NCBI RefSeq assembly: GCF_001418225.1
Contig: NZ_LIPT01000002.1
Location: 1 to 64,000 of the forward strand
Reading direction: 5' to 3'
Origin: Pannonibacter indicus
GTDB lineage: Bacteria; Pseudomonadota; Alphaproteobacteria; Rhizobiales; Stappiaceae
DNA: 64,000 nucleotides
In this document: positions 53,639 through 62,264 of the stretch, piece after piece
Position numbering within the stretch: the stretch's first letter is position 1
How the letters are laid out: the number at the start of each line of letters is the position of its first letter
Position numbers and translations under genes: made by a program
The notes under the pieces: model-generated
Databases searched by the model: none
The model's input: only the letters and a program-made list of their open reading frames with translations
What the model was told of the DNA's origin: nothing

Positions 53639-55075
53639 ATGGCCAGAAAGCTTTTCGCCGGACATGTGCTGCGCAAGCTGCGCGAACGGGCAGGTCTCAC
53701 GCAGGTGGCCTTTGCCAGCCGGCTGGATCTGTCGCCCTCCTATGTGAACCAGCTGGAGAGCAACATCCGCCCTGTCTCCGCCTCGGTGCTGATCGCCGTC
53801 AGCCGTGAGTTCGGTGCCGACCTCGCCAGTTTCGAGGCGAGCGACCTTGACCGGCTGGTGGCCGACCTTGGCGAGGCGCTCGCGGACACCCGCTTTCATG
53901 ACGGCAGCGTCGGGTTGCAGGACCTGAAGAGCGTCGCCACCCACACGCCGGACTTCGCCCGCGCCTTTCTGGATCTCTACGGCACCCTCAGGCGCATGAG
54001 CGAACAGCAGGCCTCGCTGGACGACGCCATTGATGCCCATGGGGAGACCAGCGGCCGCGCCCCGCGCATGACCCCGCCCTATGATCAGGTGCGCGACCAT
54101 TTCCACTACATCGACAACTATGTCGATGCGCTGGATGTGAGCGCCGAGGAGCTGGCCAGCAAACTGAGCCTAGCCTGGACGCCGGACCGCTTCGGGCGGC
54201 TCAGCGCCTGGCTGCGGGACACCCACGGCGTTCGGGTGGACGTCACCGAGCGGCAGGCCGCAGATGGTGCCATTGTCGCCTTCGATGCCAGAGCGAAGCT
54301 CGTCACCCTCGACCGGGGTCTGCCGCGTGCCGCCATGGAATTCCAGCTGGGCTGTATCGTTGCGGATCTGACGGCGGAAAAGCTCATTTCCAGCCACGTG
54401 GAGAAGGCCGGTTTCTCCACACTGGCGGCACGGGAGATCTGCCGCCTCGCCTTGCGCAACTATTTCGCGGGCGCCCTGCTGCTGCCTTACGGAGCCTTCC
54501 TGTCCCTCGCCAAATCCTACCGGCATGACCTTGACCGGCTGATGGTGACGACGGGGGCAAGCCTCGAGCAGATCTGCCACCGGCTCTCCAGCCTGCAGCG
54601 AACGGGGGAAAAGGGTGTGCCCTTCTATTTCCTGAAGGTGGACCGGGCGGGCAATGTCATCAAACGGCACAGCGCCACCCGCTTCCAGTTCGCCCGCTAT
54701 GGCGGCTCATGCCCGGTGTGGAACGTGCATGAGGCCTTTGAGCTGAACGAGGGCCGCGTCTCGGCGCAGGTGGGCGAGATGCCGGACGGCACGCAGTATC
54801 TCTGCCTGGCCCGCAGCATTTCCAAGCCCGCCACCCGCTTCGGCGAGCGCGAGCGGCGCTATGCCCTTGGCCTTGGCTGCGAGCTGAAATATGCGGACAT
54901 GCTGGTCTACGGTGACGAACTGGGCCTGACGGACCGGGTGAATCCGGCCCGCATCGGCATCAACTGCCGCATCTGCCCCCGCGCCAGCTGCCCGGAACGG
55001 GCCTTCCCCGCCCTCGACAAGGAAATCCAGGTGGAACGGGATTCGCGTGGCATCGTGCCGTTTTCGCTGCGGTGA
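53639..55075 (+). CDS. ScfR/PrpR-type short-chain fatty acyl regulator
   Basis: 478 residues. The XRE HTH is at residues ~8-62 (LRKLRERAGLTQVAFASRLD, LSPSYVNQLESNIRPVSASV). An IrrE/ImmA-like domain follows (~160-300) without the HExxH metal motif, and a C-terminal DUF2083 domain ends in INCRICPRASCPERAFP with Cys443, Cys446 and Cys451. In relatives such as mycobacterial PrpR the middle and C-terminal parts bind short-chain acyl-CoA and control propionate or acetate use; I recall a nearby Fe-S cluster in one such structure. The ATG follows an A/T-rich leader. No propionate genes are adjacent. Confidence 0.85.
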   Translation: MARKLFAGHVLRKLRERAGLTQVAFASRLDLSPSYVNQLESNIRPVSASVLIAVSREFGADLASFEASDLDRLVADLGEALADTRFHDGSVGLQDLKSVATHTPDFARAFLDLYGTLRRMSEQQASLDDAIDAHGETSGRAPRMTPPYDQVRDHFHYIDNYVDALDVSAEELASKLSLAWTPDRFGRLSAWLRDTHGVRVDVTERQAADGAIVAFDARAKLVTLDRGLPRAAMEFQLGCIVADLTAEKLISSHVEKAGFSTLAAREICRLALRNYFAGALLLPYGAFLSLAKSYRHDLDRLMVTTGASLEQICHRLSSLQRTGEKGVPFYFLKVDRAGNVIKRHSATRFQFARYGGSCPVWNVHEAFELNEGRVSAQVGEMPDGTQYLCLARSISKPATRFGERERRYALGLGCELKYADMLVYGDELGLTDRVNPARIGINCRICPRASCPERAFPALDKEIQVERDSRGIVPFSLR

Positions 55076-55128
55076 CTGAAACAGAAGCGCAGCGGCCAGA
55101 GTTGCCACCATCCTCTCCCCCGCACTGA

Positions 55129-55160
55129 GTCACCCCGGCCAAGCGCAGCGCGAGCCGGGG
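55129..55160. repeat. Dispersed intergenic repeat, copy B
   Basis: GTCACCCCGGCCAAGCGCAG followed by CGCGAGCCGGGG; matches copy A at 51614-51643 except for a few bases. It lies in the gap between ScfR and the GntR gene. Confidence 0.6.
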
Positions 55161-55245
55161 CGACGCTGAGTGTGTGGAAGATCTGCACGTTCGTCTCCCT
55201 CATCCTCACTCTCCGACTCATCCCCCCCCCTGAAACTGCTTCCCC

Positions 55246-55953
55246 TCACGCCTCTCCCGTCTCATGGGCGAAGTATTTCATATGACCGGCACGGATGCGT
55301 TCAAGCTGCTGGCGGATGCGGGCAAGGTGGCTGCGCATCTGGGCAACCGCCGCATCGGCGTCGCGCTGGCGGATGGCCTCCAGCACCCGGCAATGATCGT
55401 CAAAGGCATCCTGCGAGGCAAAGGCCAGCGACAGGAAGCGCACCCGGTCCATATGCGCCTTGTTCTCACGGATCATTTCCCAGGCATGGGCGTGACCGGA
55501 GCGTTCGCAGATCTCCTTGTGGAAGAGATCGTCCAGCGCATGAAAATCCAGCGGCCGCTGGCCTGTGACGGCTTCGCGCTGCTGCTCGATGATATCCACC
55601 AGCGCCTGATGATCTGCCTCCGTCAGCTGGGCACAGGCCACGCGCACGGTTTCCGCCTCGATGGCGGTGCGTATGAACTGCGCCTGAAACACGGCACGCT
55701 CGGAAATCACCGACACGGATGTGGCCCGCTGCGGCCGGATATGCAGGAAGCCGAGCTTGGACAGACGGTAGAAGGCATCGCGCACCGGCTGGCGCGAAAC
55801 CCCCATCGCCCTGGCAACGTCGATCTCCGAAATCTTGGCGCCGGGGGGCAGCTCAAGCGACAGGATCTGCCGGTGCAGCTGCTCGAAAACCGCATCGGCG
55901 ACGAGTGGCCTTCCGACGGGCTCAAGCGCTCGCAGGTGAAGCGAATCCGGCAT
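55246..55953 (-). CDS. GntR/FCD-family regulator of the uronate locus
   Basis: 235 residues: winged HTH (VFEQLHRQILSLELPPGAKI, VARAMGVSRQPVRDAFYRLS) and an FCD ligand domain (ALDDLFHKEICERSGHAHAW, FDDHCRVLEAIRQRDADAAV) with the His and Asp metal-binding residues typical of the group. It is divergent from uxaC, so it very likely controls this uronate cluster and its own gene, with a uronate or KDG-like effector by analogy with UxuR/ExuR. The ATG at 55953 is preceded by GGGAGGAC; the ATG upstream at 55989 is poorer. Confidence 0.85.
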   Translation of the reverse strand: MPDSLHLRALEPVGRPLVADAVFEQLHRQILSLELPPGAKISEIDVARAMGVSRQPVRDAFYRLSKLGFLHIRPQRATSVSVISERAVFQAQFIRTAIEAETVRVACAQLTEADHQALVDIIEQQREAVTGQRPLDFHALDDLFHKEICERSGHAHAWEMIRENKAHMDRVRFLSLAFASQDAFDDHCRVLEAIRQRDADAAVAQMRSHLARIRQQLERIRAGHMKYFAHETGEA

Positions 55954-55982
55954 TTTGTCCTCCCATTGACTCCTATTGGATA

Positions 55983-55994
55983 CTAGCATATTAG
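55983..55994. promoter_or_regulatory. Possible GntR operator in the divergent gap
   Basis: CTAGCATATTAG is an imperfect palindrome (8 of 12 positions symmetric) in the A/T-rich gap between the regulator and uxaC. FCD-type GntR sites are short palindromes of this size. No second copy was seen in the window. Confidence 0.35.
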
Positions 55995-56057
55995 CTGAAA
56001 TACGCGAAGAAAAGAGCCGTTCTCCGGCTTAAGTCATCATTCGGGAGGAGAGCAAGC

Positions 56058-57467
56058 GTGGCGCTGCTGGATTCTGACAGATTGTTCCCCGTTGAACCCG
56101 GCGTTCGCAACATTGCGCGCGGCCTTTACGAAGGCGTGAAGGATCTGCCGATCATCAGCCCGCATGGCCACACGGACCCGCGCTGGTTTGCAGAAAACAA
56201 TCCCTTCCCCGACCCAGCCCAGCTCTTCGTTACCCCGGATCACTATGTCTTCCGCATGCTCTGCTCGCAGGGCATCAAGCTGGAAAACCTCGGCGTGCCG
56301 CGCGCCGACGGCGGCTGGACCGAGACCGATGGCCGCAAGATCTGGCGCATCTTTGCCTCCAACTATCACCTGTTCCGCGCCACTCCGTCGCGCATGTGGC
56401 TGGATCACGCTTTCCAGGACGTGTTTGGCCTGACCAAGCGCCTGTCTGCGGAAACCGCGGACGAGACCTACGATCACATCGCCGATTGCCTGCAGCGTCC
56501 CGAATTCCGCCCCCGCGCCCTGTTCGAGCGCTTCGGCATCGAGGTAATCGCCACCACCGAAGGCGCGCTGGATGATCTGAAGTGGCACCGCATGATCCGC
56601 GAAAGCGGCTGGAAGGGGCGCGTCGTCACCGCCTACCGCCCGGATCAGGCCGTTGACCCGGAATATGCAGGCTTCACCGAGACAGTCGAGAAGCTGGGCG
56701 AATTGTGCGGCACCGATACCACCACCTGGTCCGGCTATCTGGAAGCGCACCGTATCCGCCGCGCCTATTTCAAGGAGCAGGGCGGCGCCACCTCGAGCGA
56801 TCATGGCCATGCCACGGCCCGCACCGAGAATCTGAGCGAAGCTGAGGCGGCTCATCTTTTCGACAAGGCGCTGCGCGGCGTATGCACTGCGGAAGAGGCA
56901 GACGCCTTCCGTGGCCAGATGCTGACCGAGATGGCCCGCATGAGCATTGACGATGGCCTCGTCATGCAGATCCATGCCGGCAGCTCGCGCAACCATTCCG
57001 GCGCGGTGCTGAGCACCTTCGGCCGCGACAAGGGCTTCGATATCCCGAGCCGCACCGACTATGTGCGCTCGCTCAAGCCGCTGCTTGATGCAGTCGGCAT
57101 GCGGGACGATGTGTCCATCATCGCCTTCACGCTTGATGAAACCACCTACTCGCGCGAGCTTGCACCGCTCGCCGGCGTTTACCCGGCACTGAAGCTGGGG
57201 CCCGCGTGGTGGTTTTTCGACAGCCCGGAAGGGATGATGCGCTACCGTCAGCAGGTTACGGAAACCGCGGGCTTCTATAACACCGTCGGCTTCAATGACG
57301 ACACCCGTGCTTTCTGTTCCATCCCCGCCCGTCACGATGTGGCCCGGCGCGTGGATTGCGCTTACCTCGCCCATCTGGTCGCCACAGGACGGCTGGATGA
57401 GGACGAGGCGGGTGAGGTTGCCTATGACCTCACCTACAGGCTTGCCAAGCAAGCCTACCGGCTCTGA
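56058..57467 (+). CDS. uxaC: Uronate isomerase
   Basis: 469 residues, amidohydrolase-fold UxaC. IISPHGHTDPRWFAENNPFP near the N-terminus, HLFRATPSRMWLDHAFQDVF, and later FGIEVIATTEGALDDLKWHR and LVMQIHAGSSRNHSGAVL are diagnostic. It converts galacturonate to tagaturonate and glucuronate to fructuronate. The start is a GTG preceded by GGGAGGAGAGC. First gene of the uronate operon. Confidence 0.95.
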   Translation: MALLDSDRLFPVEPGVRNIARGLYEGVKDLPIISPHGHTDPRWFAENNPFPDPAQLFVTPDHYVFRMLCSQGIKLENLGVPRADGGWTETDGRKIWRIFASNYHLFRATPSRMWLDHAFQDVFGLTKRLSAETADETYDHIADCLQRPEFRPRALFERFGIEVIATTEGALDDLKWHRMIRESGWKGRVVTAYRPDQAVDPEYAGFTETVEKLGELCGTDTTTWSGYLEAHRIRRAYFKEQGGATSSDHGHATARTENLSEAEAAHLFDKALRGVCTAEEADAFRGQMLTEMARMSIDDGLVMQIHAGSSRNHSGAVLSTFGRDKGFDIPSRTDYVRSLKPLLDAVGMRDDVSIIAFTLDETTYSRELAPLAGVYPALKLGPAWWFFDSPEGMMRYRQQVTETAGFYNTVGFNDDTRAFCSIPARHDVARRVDCAYLAHLVATGRLDEDEAGEVAYDLTYRLAKQAYRL

Positions 57468-57497
57468 GGAGGGCCGTTCACTTGGGAGGAGAAGCAA

Positions 57498-58478
57498 ATG
57501 ACATTCATGACGATTGCGAAAGCCACACTGCTGGCCAGTGTGATGATGACCGGGGCTGCAACGGCCTGCGAGGTAACGCTCCGGTCATCTGATACCCACC
57601 CGGACGGCTATCCGACCGTCGAGGCCGTCAAGGCCATGGGCAAGATGCTCGAGGAGCGCACCGGCGGCAAACTCTGCATCGAAGTGTTCCACTCCGCCCA
57701 GCTCGGCCAGGAGAAGGACACGATCGAGCAGACGAAGTTCGGCGTCATCGACATGAACCGTGTCTCGATGGGCCCCTTCAACAACCTCGTTGAAGAAACC
57801 AAGGTTGTCTCGCTGCCCTATATCTTCCGTTCGGTCGATCACATGCACAAGGTGATGGATGGCCCGATCGGCGAGGAAATCCTGGCCGCCTTTGAACCGC
57901 ATGGTTATGTCGGCCTCGCCTTCTATGACGGCGGTTCGCGCAGCTTCTACAATGCCAAGAAGCCGATCGAGACCATCGACGACCTGAAGGGCATGAAGGT
58001 CCGCGTCATGCAGTCGGACATCTTCGTCGACATGATGACCGCCCTCGGCGCCAATGCCACCCCGATGCCCTATGGCGAGGTCTATTCCTCGATCCAGACC
58101 GGCGTCATCGACGGGGCAGAAAACAACTGGCCGTCCTATGAATCCTCCGGCCACTTCGAGGTCGCCGGTTACTACACGCTGGATGAGCACCTGATCGTTC
58201 CGGAAGTGCTGGTGATGTCCAAGGCATCCTGGGACAAGCTCAGCGCCGAAGATCAGGCCGCCGTCCGCCAGGCCGCCAAGGACTCCGTGCCGATGATGCG
58301 CGAGATGTGGCAGGCCCGTGAAAAGGCCTCCGAGGAAAAGGTGCGCGCTGCCGGTGCCACGGTCGTCACGGATATTGACAAACAGCCCTTCATCGACGCG
58401 ATGAAGCCGGTCTACGAGAAGCACGTGACGTCCGACAAGCTGAAGGATCTGGTTGCCCGCATTCAGGCAACCGAGTGA
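57498..58478 (+). CDS. TRAP transporter substrate-binding protein (DctP-type)
   Basis: 326 residues with a signal peptide ([20 protein letters not shown], mature near ACEV). The DctP fold shows [20 protein letters not shown], the [20 protein letters not shown] segment and [20 protein letters not shown], with the arginine and aromatic residues that bind an acid substrate. In this context the ligand should be a uronate. GGGAGGAG precedes the ATG. A strong hairpin follows at 58492, before dctQ. Confidence 0.9.
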   Translation: MTFMTIAKATLLASVMMTGAATACEVTLRSSDTHPDGYPTVEAVKAMGKMLEERTGGKLCIEVFHSAQLGQEKDTIEQTKFGVIDMNRVSMGPFNNLVEETKVVSLPYIFRSVDHMHKVMDGPIGEEILAAFEPHGYVGLAFYDGGSRSFYNAKKPIETIDDLKGMKVRVMQSDIFVDMMTALGANATPMPYGEVYSSIQTGVIDGAENNWPSYESSGHFEVAGYYTLDEHLIVPEVLVMSKASWDKLSAEDQAAVRQAAKDSVPMMREMWQAREKASEEKVRAAGATVVTDIDKQPFIDAMKPVYEKHVTSDKLKDLVARIQATE

Positions 58479-58491
58479 TGTGAAGCCCAAC

Positions 58492-58525
58492 CCCGTGCCG
58501 CGCCCCGCGGCACGGGCCTTCTTTT
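58492..58525 (+). terminator. Intra-operon terminator between dctP and dctQ
   Basis: CCCGTGCCGC pairs with GCGGCACGGG (10 bp) around a short GCCCC loop, followed by CCTTCTTTT. It lies 14 bases after the binding-protein stop and before the membrane subunits, where partial termination gives more binding protein than permease. Confidence 0.75.
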
Positions 58526-58552
58526 GCGTGGAGACGTCAGGTGCAGGACACC

Positions 58553-59065
58553 ATGAAATCAATCGCGCAGGCTTTGGGCCTCATCGCTCGCCTCGCTCTC
58601 TGGCTGGCTGGCGCCGGTCTCGTCCTGATGACCGCCATCATCTCGGCTCAGGTTTTTTTCCGCTACGTTCTGAACGACAGCCTCATCTGGAGTGAACCGC
58701 TCGCGGTCATTCTCATGGGCTGGTTTATCTTCTTCGGCGCCGCAGTCGGCATCCGGGAAGGCTATCACCTCAGCTTCGACGTGCTGCTCTACGTCATTCC
58801 GGTGAAAGCCAAACTGGTTCTCTACACCGTGTCGGATTCCCTTGTCGCCCTCTTCGGGGCAGGCATGTTCTGGTACGGGCTGCAGCTTGCCATGTCTGCC
58901 TGGAACGTGAAGCTGCCGTCCATCGGCATCTCCGGTGCCTATGATTTCGCCCCGCTGATCGGCGGCGGAATACTCGTCTTCCTGTTCTCGCTGGAGCGCA
59001 TCGCCCGCCGGGCCGCAGGCCTGCCAACCGCCCGCTTCGGCGAAACCGGCATTCAGGAGGCATGA
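58553..59065 (+). CDS. TRAP transporter small membrane subunit (DctQ-type)
   Basis: 170 residues with four membrane helices, starting IAQALGLIARLALWLAGAGL and including VFFRYVLNDSLIWSEPLAVI and GYHLSFDVLLYVIPVKAKLV. It pairs with the large DctM subunit in Na+-driven uptake. The ATG at 58553 is preferred because GCAGGACACC precedes it; a GTG at 58541 adds four residues. One base separates it from dctM. Confidence 0.9.
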   Translation: MKSIAQALGLIARLALWLAGAGLVLMTAIISAQVFFRYVLNDSLIWSEPLAVILMGWFIFFGAAVGIREGYHLSFDVLLYVIPVKAKLVLYTVSDSLVALFGAGMFWYGLQLAMSAWNVKLPSIGISGAYDFAPLIGGGILVFLFSLERIARRAAGLPTARFGETGIQEA

Positions 59066-59066
59066 G

Positions 59067-60347
59067 ATGGAACTCTGGATTCTGTTCGGCTCCTTTGCCG
59101 TCCTGCTGCTCATCGGCACGCCGGTGGCCTTCTGCCTCGGCATCTCGTCGCTGCTGACGGTGCTCTATCTCGGCATGCCGCCGGTCATCGTGTTTCAGCG
59201 GCTGAATTCGGGTGTCTCCGTCTTCGCGCTGATGGCAATCCCCTTCTTCATCTTCGCCGGCGAACTGATGGTGCGCGGCGACATTGCCCGCCGTCTCGTG
59301 GCCCTTGCGGGGGCGGCTGTCGGGCATCTTCGCGGCGGCCTTGGCCAGGTGAACATCACCGCCTCCGTCATGTTCGGCGGCATCTCCGGCTCCGCAGCGG
59401 CCGATGCTTCGGCCATCGGCGGGCTGATGATCCCGCAGATGAAGGAGCGCGGCTACGGCGTCGACTATGCGGTCAATGTCACGGTGGTCTCTTCAATCAT
59501 CGCCCTGATGATCCCGCCCTCGCACAACATGATCATCTATTCGATCTCGGCAGGCGGGCGCATCTCCATCGCCGATCTGTTCACGGCCGGCATCATCCCC
59601 GGCTTCCTTCTGGCACTCAGCCTGATGATCGCGGCCTGGTGGGTGGCACGCAGCCGTGGCTATCCCACCGAAGCCTTCCCCGGCTGGCAGGCGCTTGGCT
59701 GGCTCTTCGCCAATGCCATTCCCGGCCTGCTGCTCATCGGCATCATCTTCTTCGGCGTGCGCTCGGGCGTTTTCACCGCCTCCGAAAGCTCGTGCATCGC
59801 TGCGGTCTATGCGCTGGTGGTGACGGTTCTGGCCTACCGGACCATGACCTGGGAGAACTTTACCGCCTCCACTTTCGCGGCGGTGCGCACCACGGCCATG
59901 GTGCTGCTGGTCATCGGCTGTGCGGCATCCTTCGGCTGGCTGATGGCCTTCCTGAAGGTACCGGCCGAAATGGTCGCGCTCCTGCGCGGTATCTCCGACA
60001 ATCCCATCATCATCCTGCTGCTGATCAACGCCGCCCTGCTGTTCCTCGGCACGTTCATGGACATGTCGCCGCTGATCGTCATCACCACGCCGATCTTCCT
60101 CCCGGTGGCCACCGCCTTTGGTGTCGATCCGGTGCATTTCGGCGTGATCCTCATCCTCAATCTCGGCATCGGCCTGTGCACACCGCCCGTGGGCGCCGTG
60201 CTCTTCGTCGGCTGTGCCGTGGGGCGGATCTCCGTCTGGGATGCCATCAAGACCATCTGGCCCTTCTACGGGGCGGCCATGGCCGTGCTGATGCTGGTCA
60301 CCTATGTGCCGGCATTCTCGCTCTGGCTCCCTTCACTCTTCCATTGA
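59067..60347 (+). CDS. TRAP transporter large permease subunit (DctM-type)
   Basis: 426 residues, 12 or so membrane helices. VNITASVMFGGISGSAAADA, SAIGGLMIPQMKERGYGVDY and the IPPSHNMIIYSISAGGRIS loop are hallmark DctM sequences. It forms the elevator-type transport core with DctQ and the binding protein at 57498. Its position in the operon points to galacturonate/glucuronate uptake. Confidence 0.95.
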   Translation: MELWILFGSFAVLLLIGTPVAFCLGISSLLTVLYLGMPPVIVFQRLNSGVSVFALMAIPFFIFAGELMVRGDIARRLVALAGAAVGHLRGGLGQVNITASVMFGGISGSAAADASAIGGLMIPQMKERGYGVDYAVNVTVVSSIIALMIPPSHNMIIYSISAGGRISIADLFTAGIIPGFLLALSLMIAAWWVARSRGYPTEAFPGWQALGWLFANAIPGLLLIGIIFFGVRSGVFTASESSCIAAVYALVVTVLAYRTMTWENFTASTFAAVRTTAMVLLVIGCAASFGWLMAFLKVPAEMVALLRGISDNPIIILLLINAALLFLGTFMDMSPLIVITTPIFLPVATAFGVDPVHFGVILILNLGIGLCTPPVGAVLFVGCAVGRISVWDAIKTIWPFYGAAMAVLMLVTYVPAFSLWLPSLFH

Positions 60348-60360
60348 GGCTGACTGTTCC

Positions 60361-60675
60361 ATGCTGAAGACCTATCCCGCTGTCCCTGCAGATCCTGGCG
60401 TCACCCGCCAGGTTCTGTCCGAAAGCCCGGAACTCATGGTCGTTGCCTTCCGCTTCGGCCACGAGGGCGCCGAGGGCAAGCTGCACAACCACCCGCATAT
60501 CCAGTCCACCTATGTGGAGAGCGGCCGCTTTCTGTTTCAGGTGGACGGCAAGGAGACCGAGGTGGGGCCGGGCGACAGTTTCGTCATCCCCTCCATGGCC
60601 ATCCACGGCTGCCGCTGCCTTGAGCCTGGCACCTTGATCGACACCTTCACGCCCCGCCGCGACGATTTTCTCTGA
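60361..60675 (+). CDS. kdgF: Cupin KdgF-like, unsaturated uronate processing
   Basis: 104 residues, single cupin fold with metal-ligand pattern LHNHPHIQSTYVESGRFLFQ (His/His/Glu-like) and a distal His in IPSMAIHGCRCLEPG. KdgF linearises 4,5-unsaturated uronate into the 4-deoxy-5-keto acid that KduI isomerises. Its position directly before kduI and kduD supports this. The ATG at 60361 starts the conserved region. Confidence 0.85.
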   Translation: MLKTYPAVPADPGVTRQVLSESPELMVVAFRFGHEGAEGKLHNHPHIQSTYVESGRFLFQVDGKETEVGPGDSFVIPSMAIHGCRCLEPGTLIDTFTPRRDDFL

Positions 60676-60702
60676 GTTTGAAGTTAAGGAAGGATCCGTT
60701 CC

Positions 60703-61527
60703 ATGCTGACCGTCGAAACCCGCCACGCCATTGATCCGCAGACCGCAAAGCGGATGGACACGGAAGAGCTGCGCAAGCATTTCCACATGGGCAGCCTGTT
60801 TGCTGCCGGTGAAATCCGCCTCGTCTACACCCATTATGACCGCATGATCATCGGCGCCGCCGTGCCCTCCGGCGCGCCGCTGGTGCTGGACCATGTGAAG
60901 GAATGCGGCACCGCCAGCATCCTCGACCGCCGCGAGATGGCCGTCGTCAACGTCGGCGCCAGCGGCAAGGTCTCTGCAGCAGGCGAAACCTACGCCATGG
61001 AACGCGGTGACGTGCTCTATCTGCCGCTGGGCTCCGGCAAGGTGACCTTCGAAGGCGAAGGCCGCTTCTACATTCTCTCCGCGCCCGCACACGCTGCCTA
61101 TCCGGCACGCCTGATCCGCATCGGCGAAGCAGAGAAAGTGAAGCTCGGCTCGGCCGAGACCTCCAACGACCGCACCATCTACCAGTTCGTGCATCCGGCG
61201 GTGATGACCTCCTGCCAGCTGGTCGTCGGCTACACCCAGCTGCACAACGGCTCGGTCTGGAACACCATGCCCGCTCACGTGCATGACCGGCGCATGGAAG
61301 CCTATCTCTATTTCGACATGAAGCCGGAGCAGCGCGTGTTCCACTTCATGGGCGAGCCGCAGGAAACCCGCCATCTGGTGATGAAGAACGAGGATGCGGT
61401 GGTCTCCCCGCCCTGGTCCATCCACTGCGGCGCAGGCACCGGCAGCTACACCTTCATCTGGGCCATGGCCGGCGACAACGTCGACTACAAGGACGTGGAA
61501 ATGGTCGCCATGGAGGATCTGCGGTGA
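60703..61527 (+). CDS. kduI: 5-dehydro-4-deoxy-D-glucuronate isomerase
   Basis: 274 residues, double-cupin KduI. VETRHAIDPQTAKRMDTEEL is the N-terminal signature; MPAHVHDRRMEAYLYFDMKP holds the metal ligands and VSPPWSIHCGAGTGSYTFIW the last His. It converts 5-keto-4-deoxyuronate to 2,5-diketo-3-deoxygluconate. AAGGAAGGATCC precedes the ATG. It overlaps kduD by four bases. Confidence 0.95.
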   Translation: MLTVETRHAIDPQTAKRMDTEELRKHFHMGSLFAAGEIRLVYTHYDRMIIGAAVPSGAPLVLDHVKECGTASILDRREMAVVNVGASGKVSAAGETYAMERGDVLYLPLGSGKVTFEGEGRFYILSAPAHAAYPARLIRIGEAEKVKLGSAETSNDRTIYQFVHPAVMTSCQLVVGYTQLHNGSVWNTMPAHVHDRRMEAYLYFDMKPEQRVFHFMGEPQETRHLVMKNEDAVVSPPWSIHCGAGTGSYTFIWAMAGDNVDYKDVEMVAMEDLR

Positions 61528-62264
61528 ACCCCTTCTCGCTTGAGGGCAAGACTGCCCTTGTGACCGGTGCCAACACGGGCATCGGTCAAGCCATCGCCAT
61601 GGCGCTTGGCCGCGCCGGGGCGGACGTCATCTGCGCGGGACGCTCGTCCTGTGCGGAGACCGTTGGCCTCATCACCGGCGGCAATGGCAAGGCACGTGAG
61701 ATGGTGCTCGACTTCGCCGACCCGATGGCCGCCCGTGACGTGTTCTGCGCCGAACCGGTGGACATTCTCGTCAACAACGCGGGCATCATCCGGCGCGCCG
61801 ATGCGGTGGATTTCACCGAGGCCGACTGGAATGAGGTGATGGACGTGAACCTGAAGGCCGTGTTCTTCACCTGCCAGGCCTTCGGCAAGGCCGTTCTTGG
61901 CCGTGGAGGAAACGGCAAGATCGTCAACATTGCCTCGCTCCTGTCATTCCAGGGTGGTATCCGGGTGCCGTCCTACACGGCCTCGAAGCATGGTGTTGCA
62001 GGCATCACCAAGCTTCTGGCCAACGAATGGGCGGCGAAGGGCATCAATGTGAATGCCATCGCCCCCGGTTACATCGAAACGAACAATACCGAAGCACTGC
62101 GGGCGGACCCGGTGCGCAACAAGGCCATCCTTGAGCGTATCCCTGCCGGCCGCTGGGGCCAGGCCTCGGACATCGGCGAAGCCGCCGTATTCCTTGCCTC
62201 TCCGGCTGCCAATTACATCCATGGTGCAGTGCTGAATGTTGACGGAGGCTGGCTTGCCCGCTGA
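61524..62264 (+). CDS. kduD: 2-dehydro-3-deoxy-D-gluconate 5-dehydrogenase
   Basis: 246 residues, classical SDR. The cofactor motif is ALVTGANTGIGQAIAMALGR; VDILVNNAGIIRRADAVDFT and the catalytic VPSYTASKHGVAGITKLLAN (Tyr-x3-Lys) follow. It reduces 2,5-diketo-3-deoxygluconate to KDG. It is coupled to kduI and overlaps the next gene's start by 11 bases (or 29 if that gene starts at its upstream ATG). Confidence 0.95.
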   Translation: MNPFSLEGKTALVTGANTGIGQAIAMALGRAGADVICAGRSSCAETVGLITGGNGKAREMVLDFADPMAARDVFCAEPVDILVNNAGIIRRADAVDFTEADWNEVMDVNLKAVFFTCQAFGKAVLGRGGNGKIVNIASLLSFQGGIRVPSYTASKHGVAGITKLLANEWAAKGINVNAIAPGYIETNNTEALRADPVRNKAILERIPAGRWGQASDIGEAAVFLASPAANYIHGAVLNVDGGWLAR

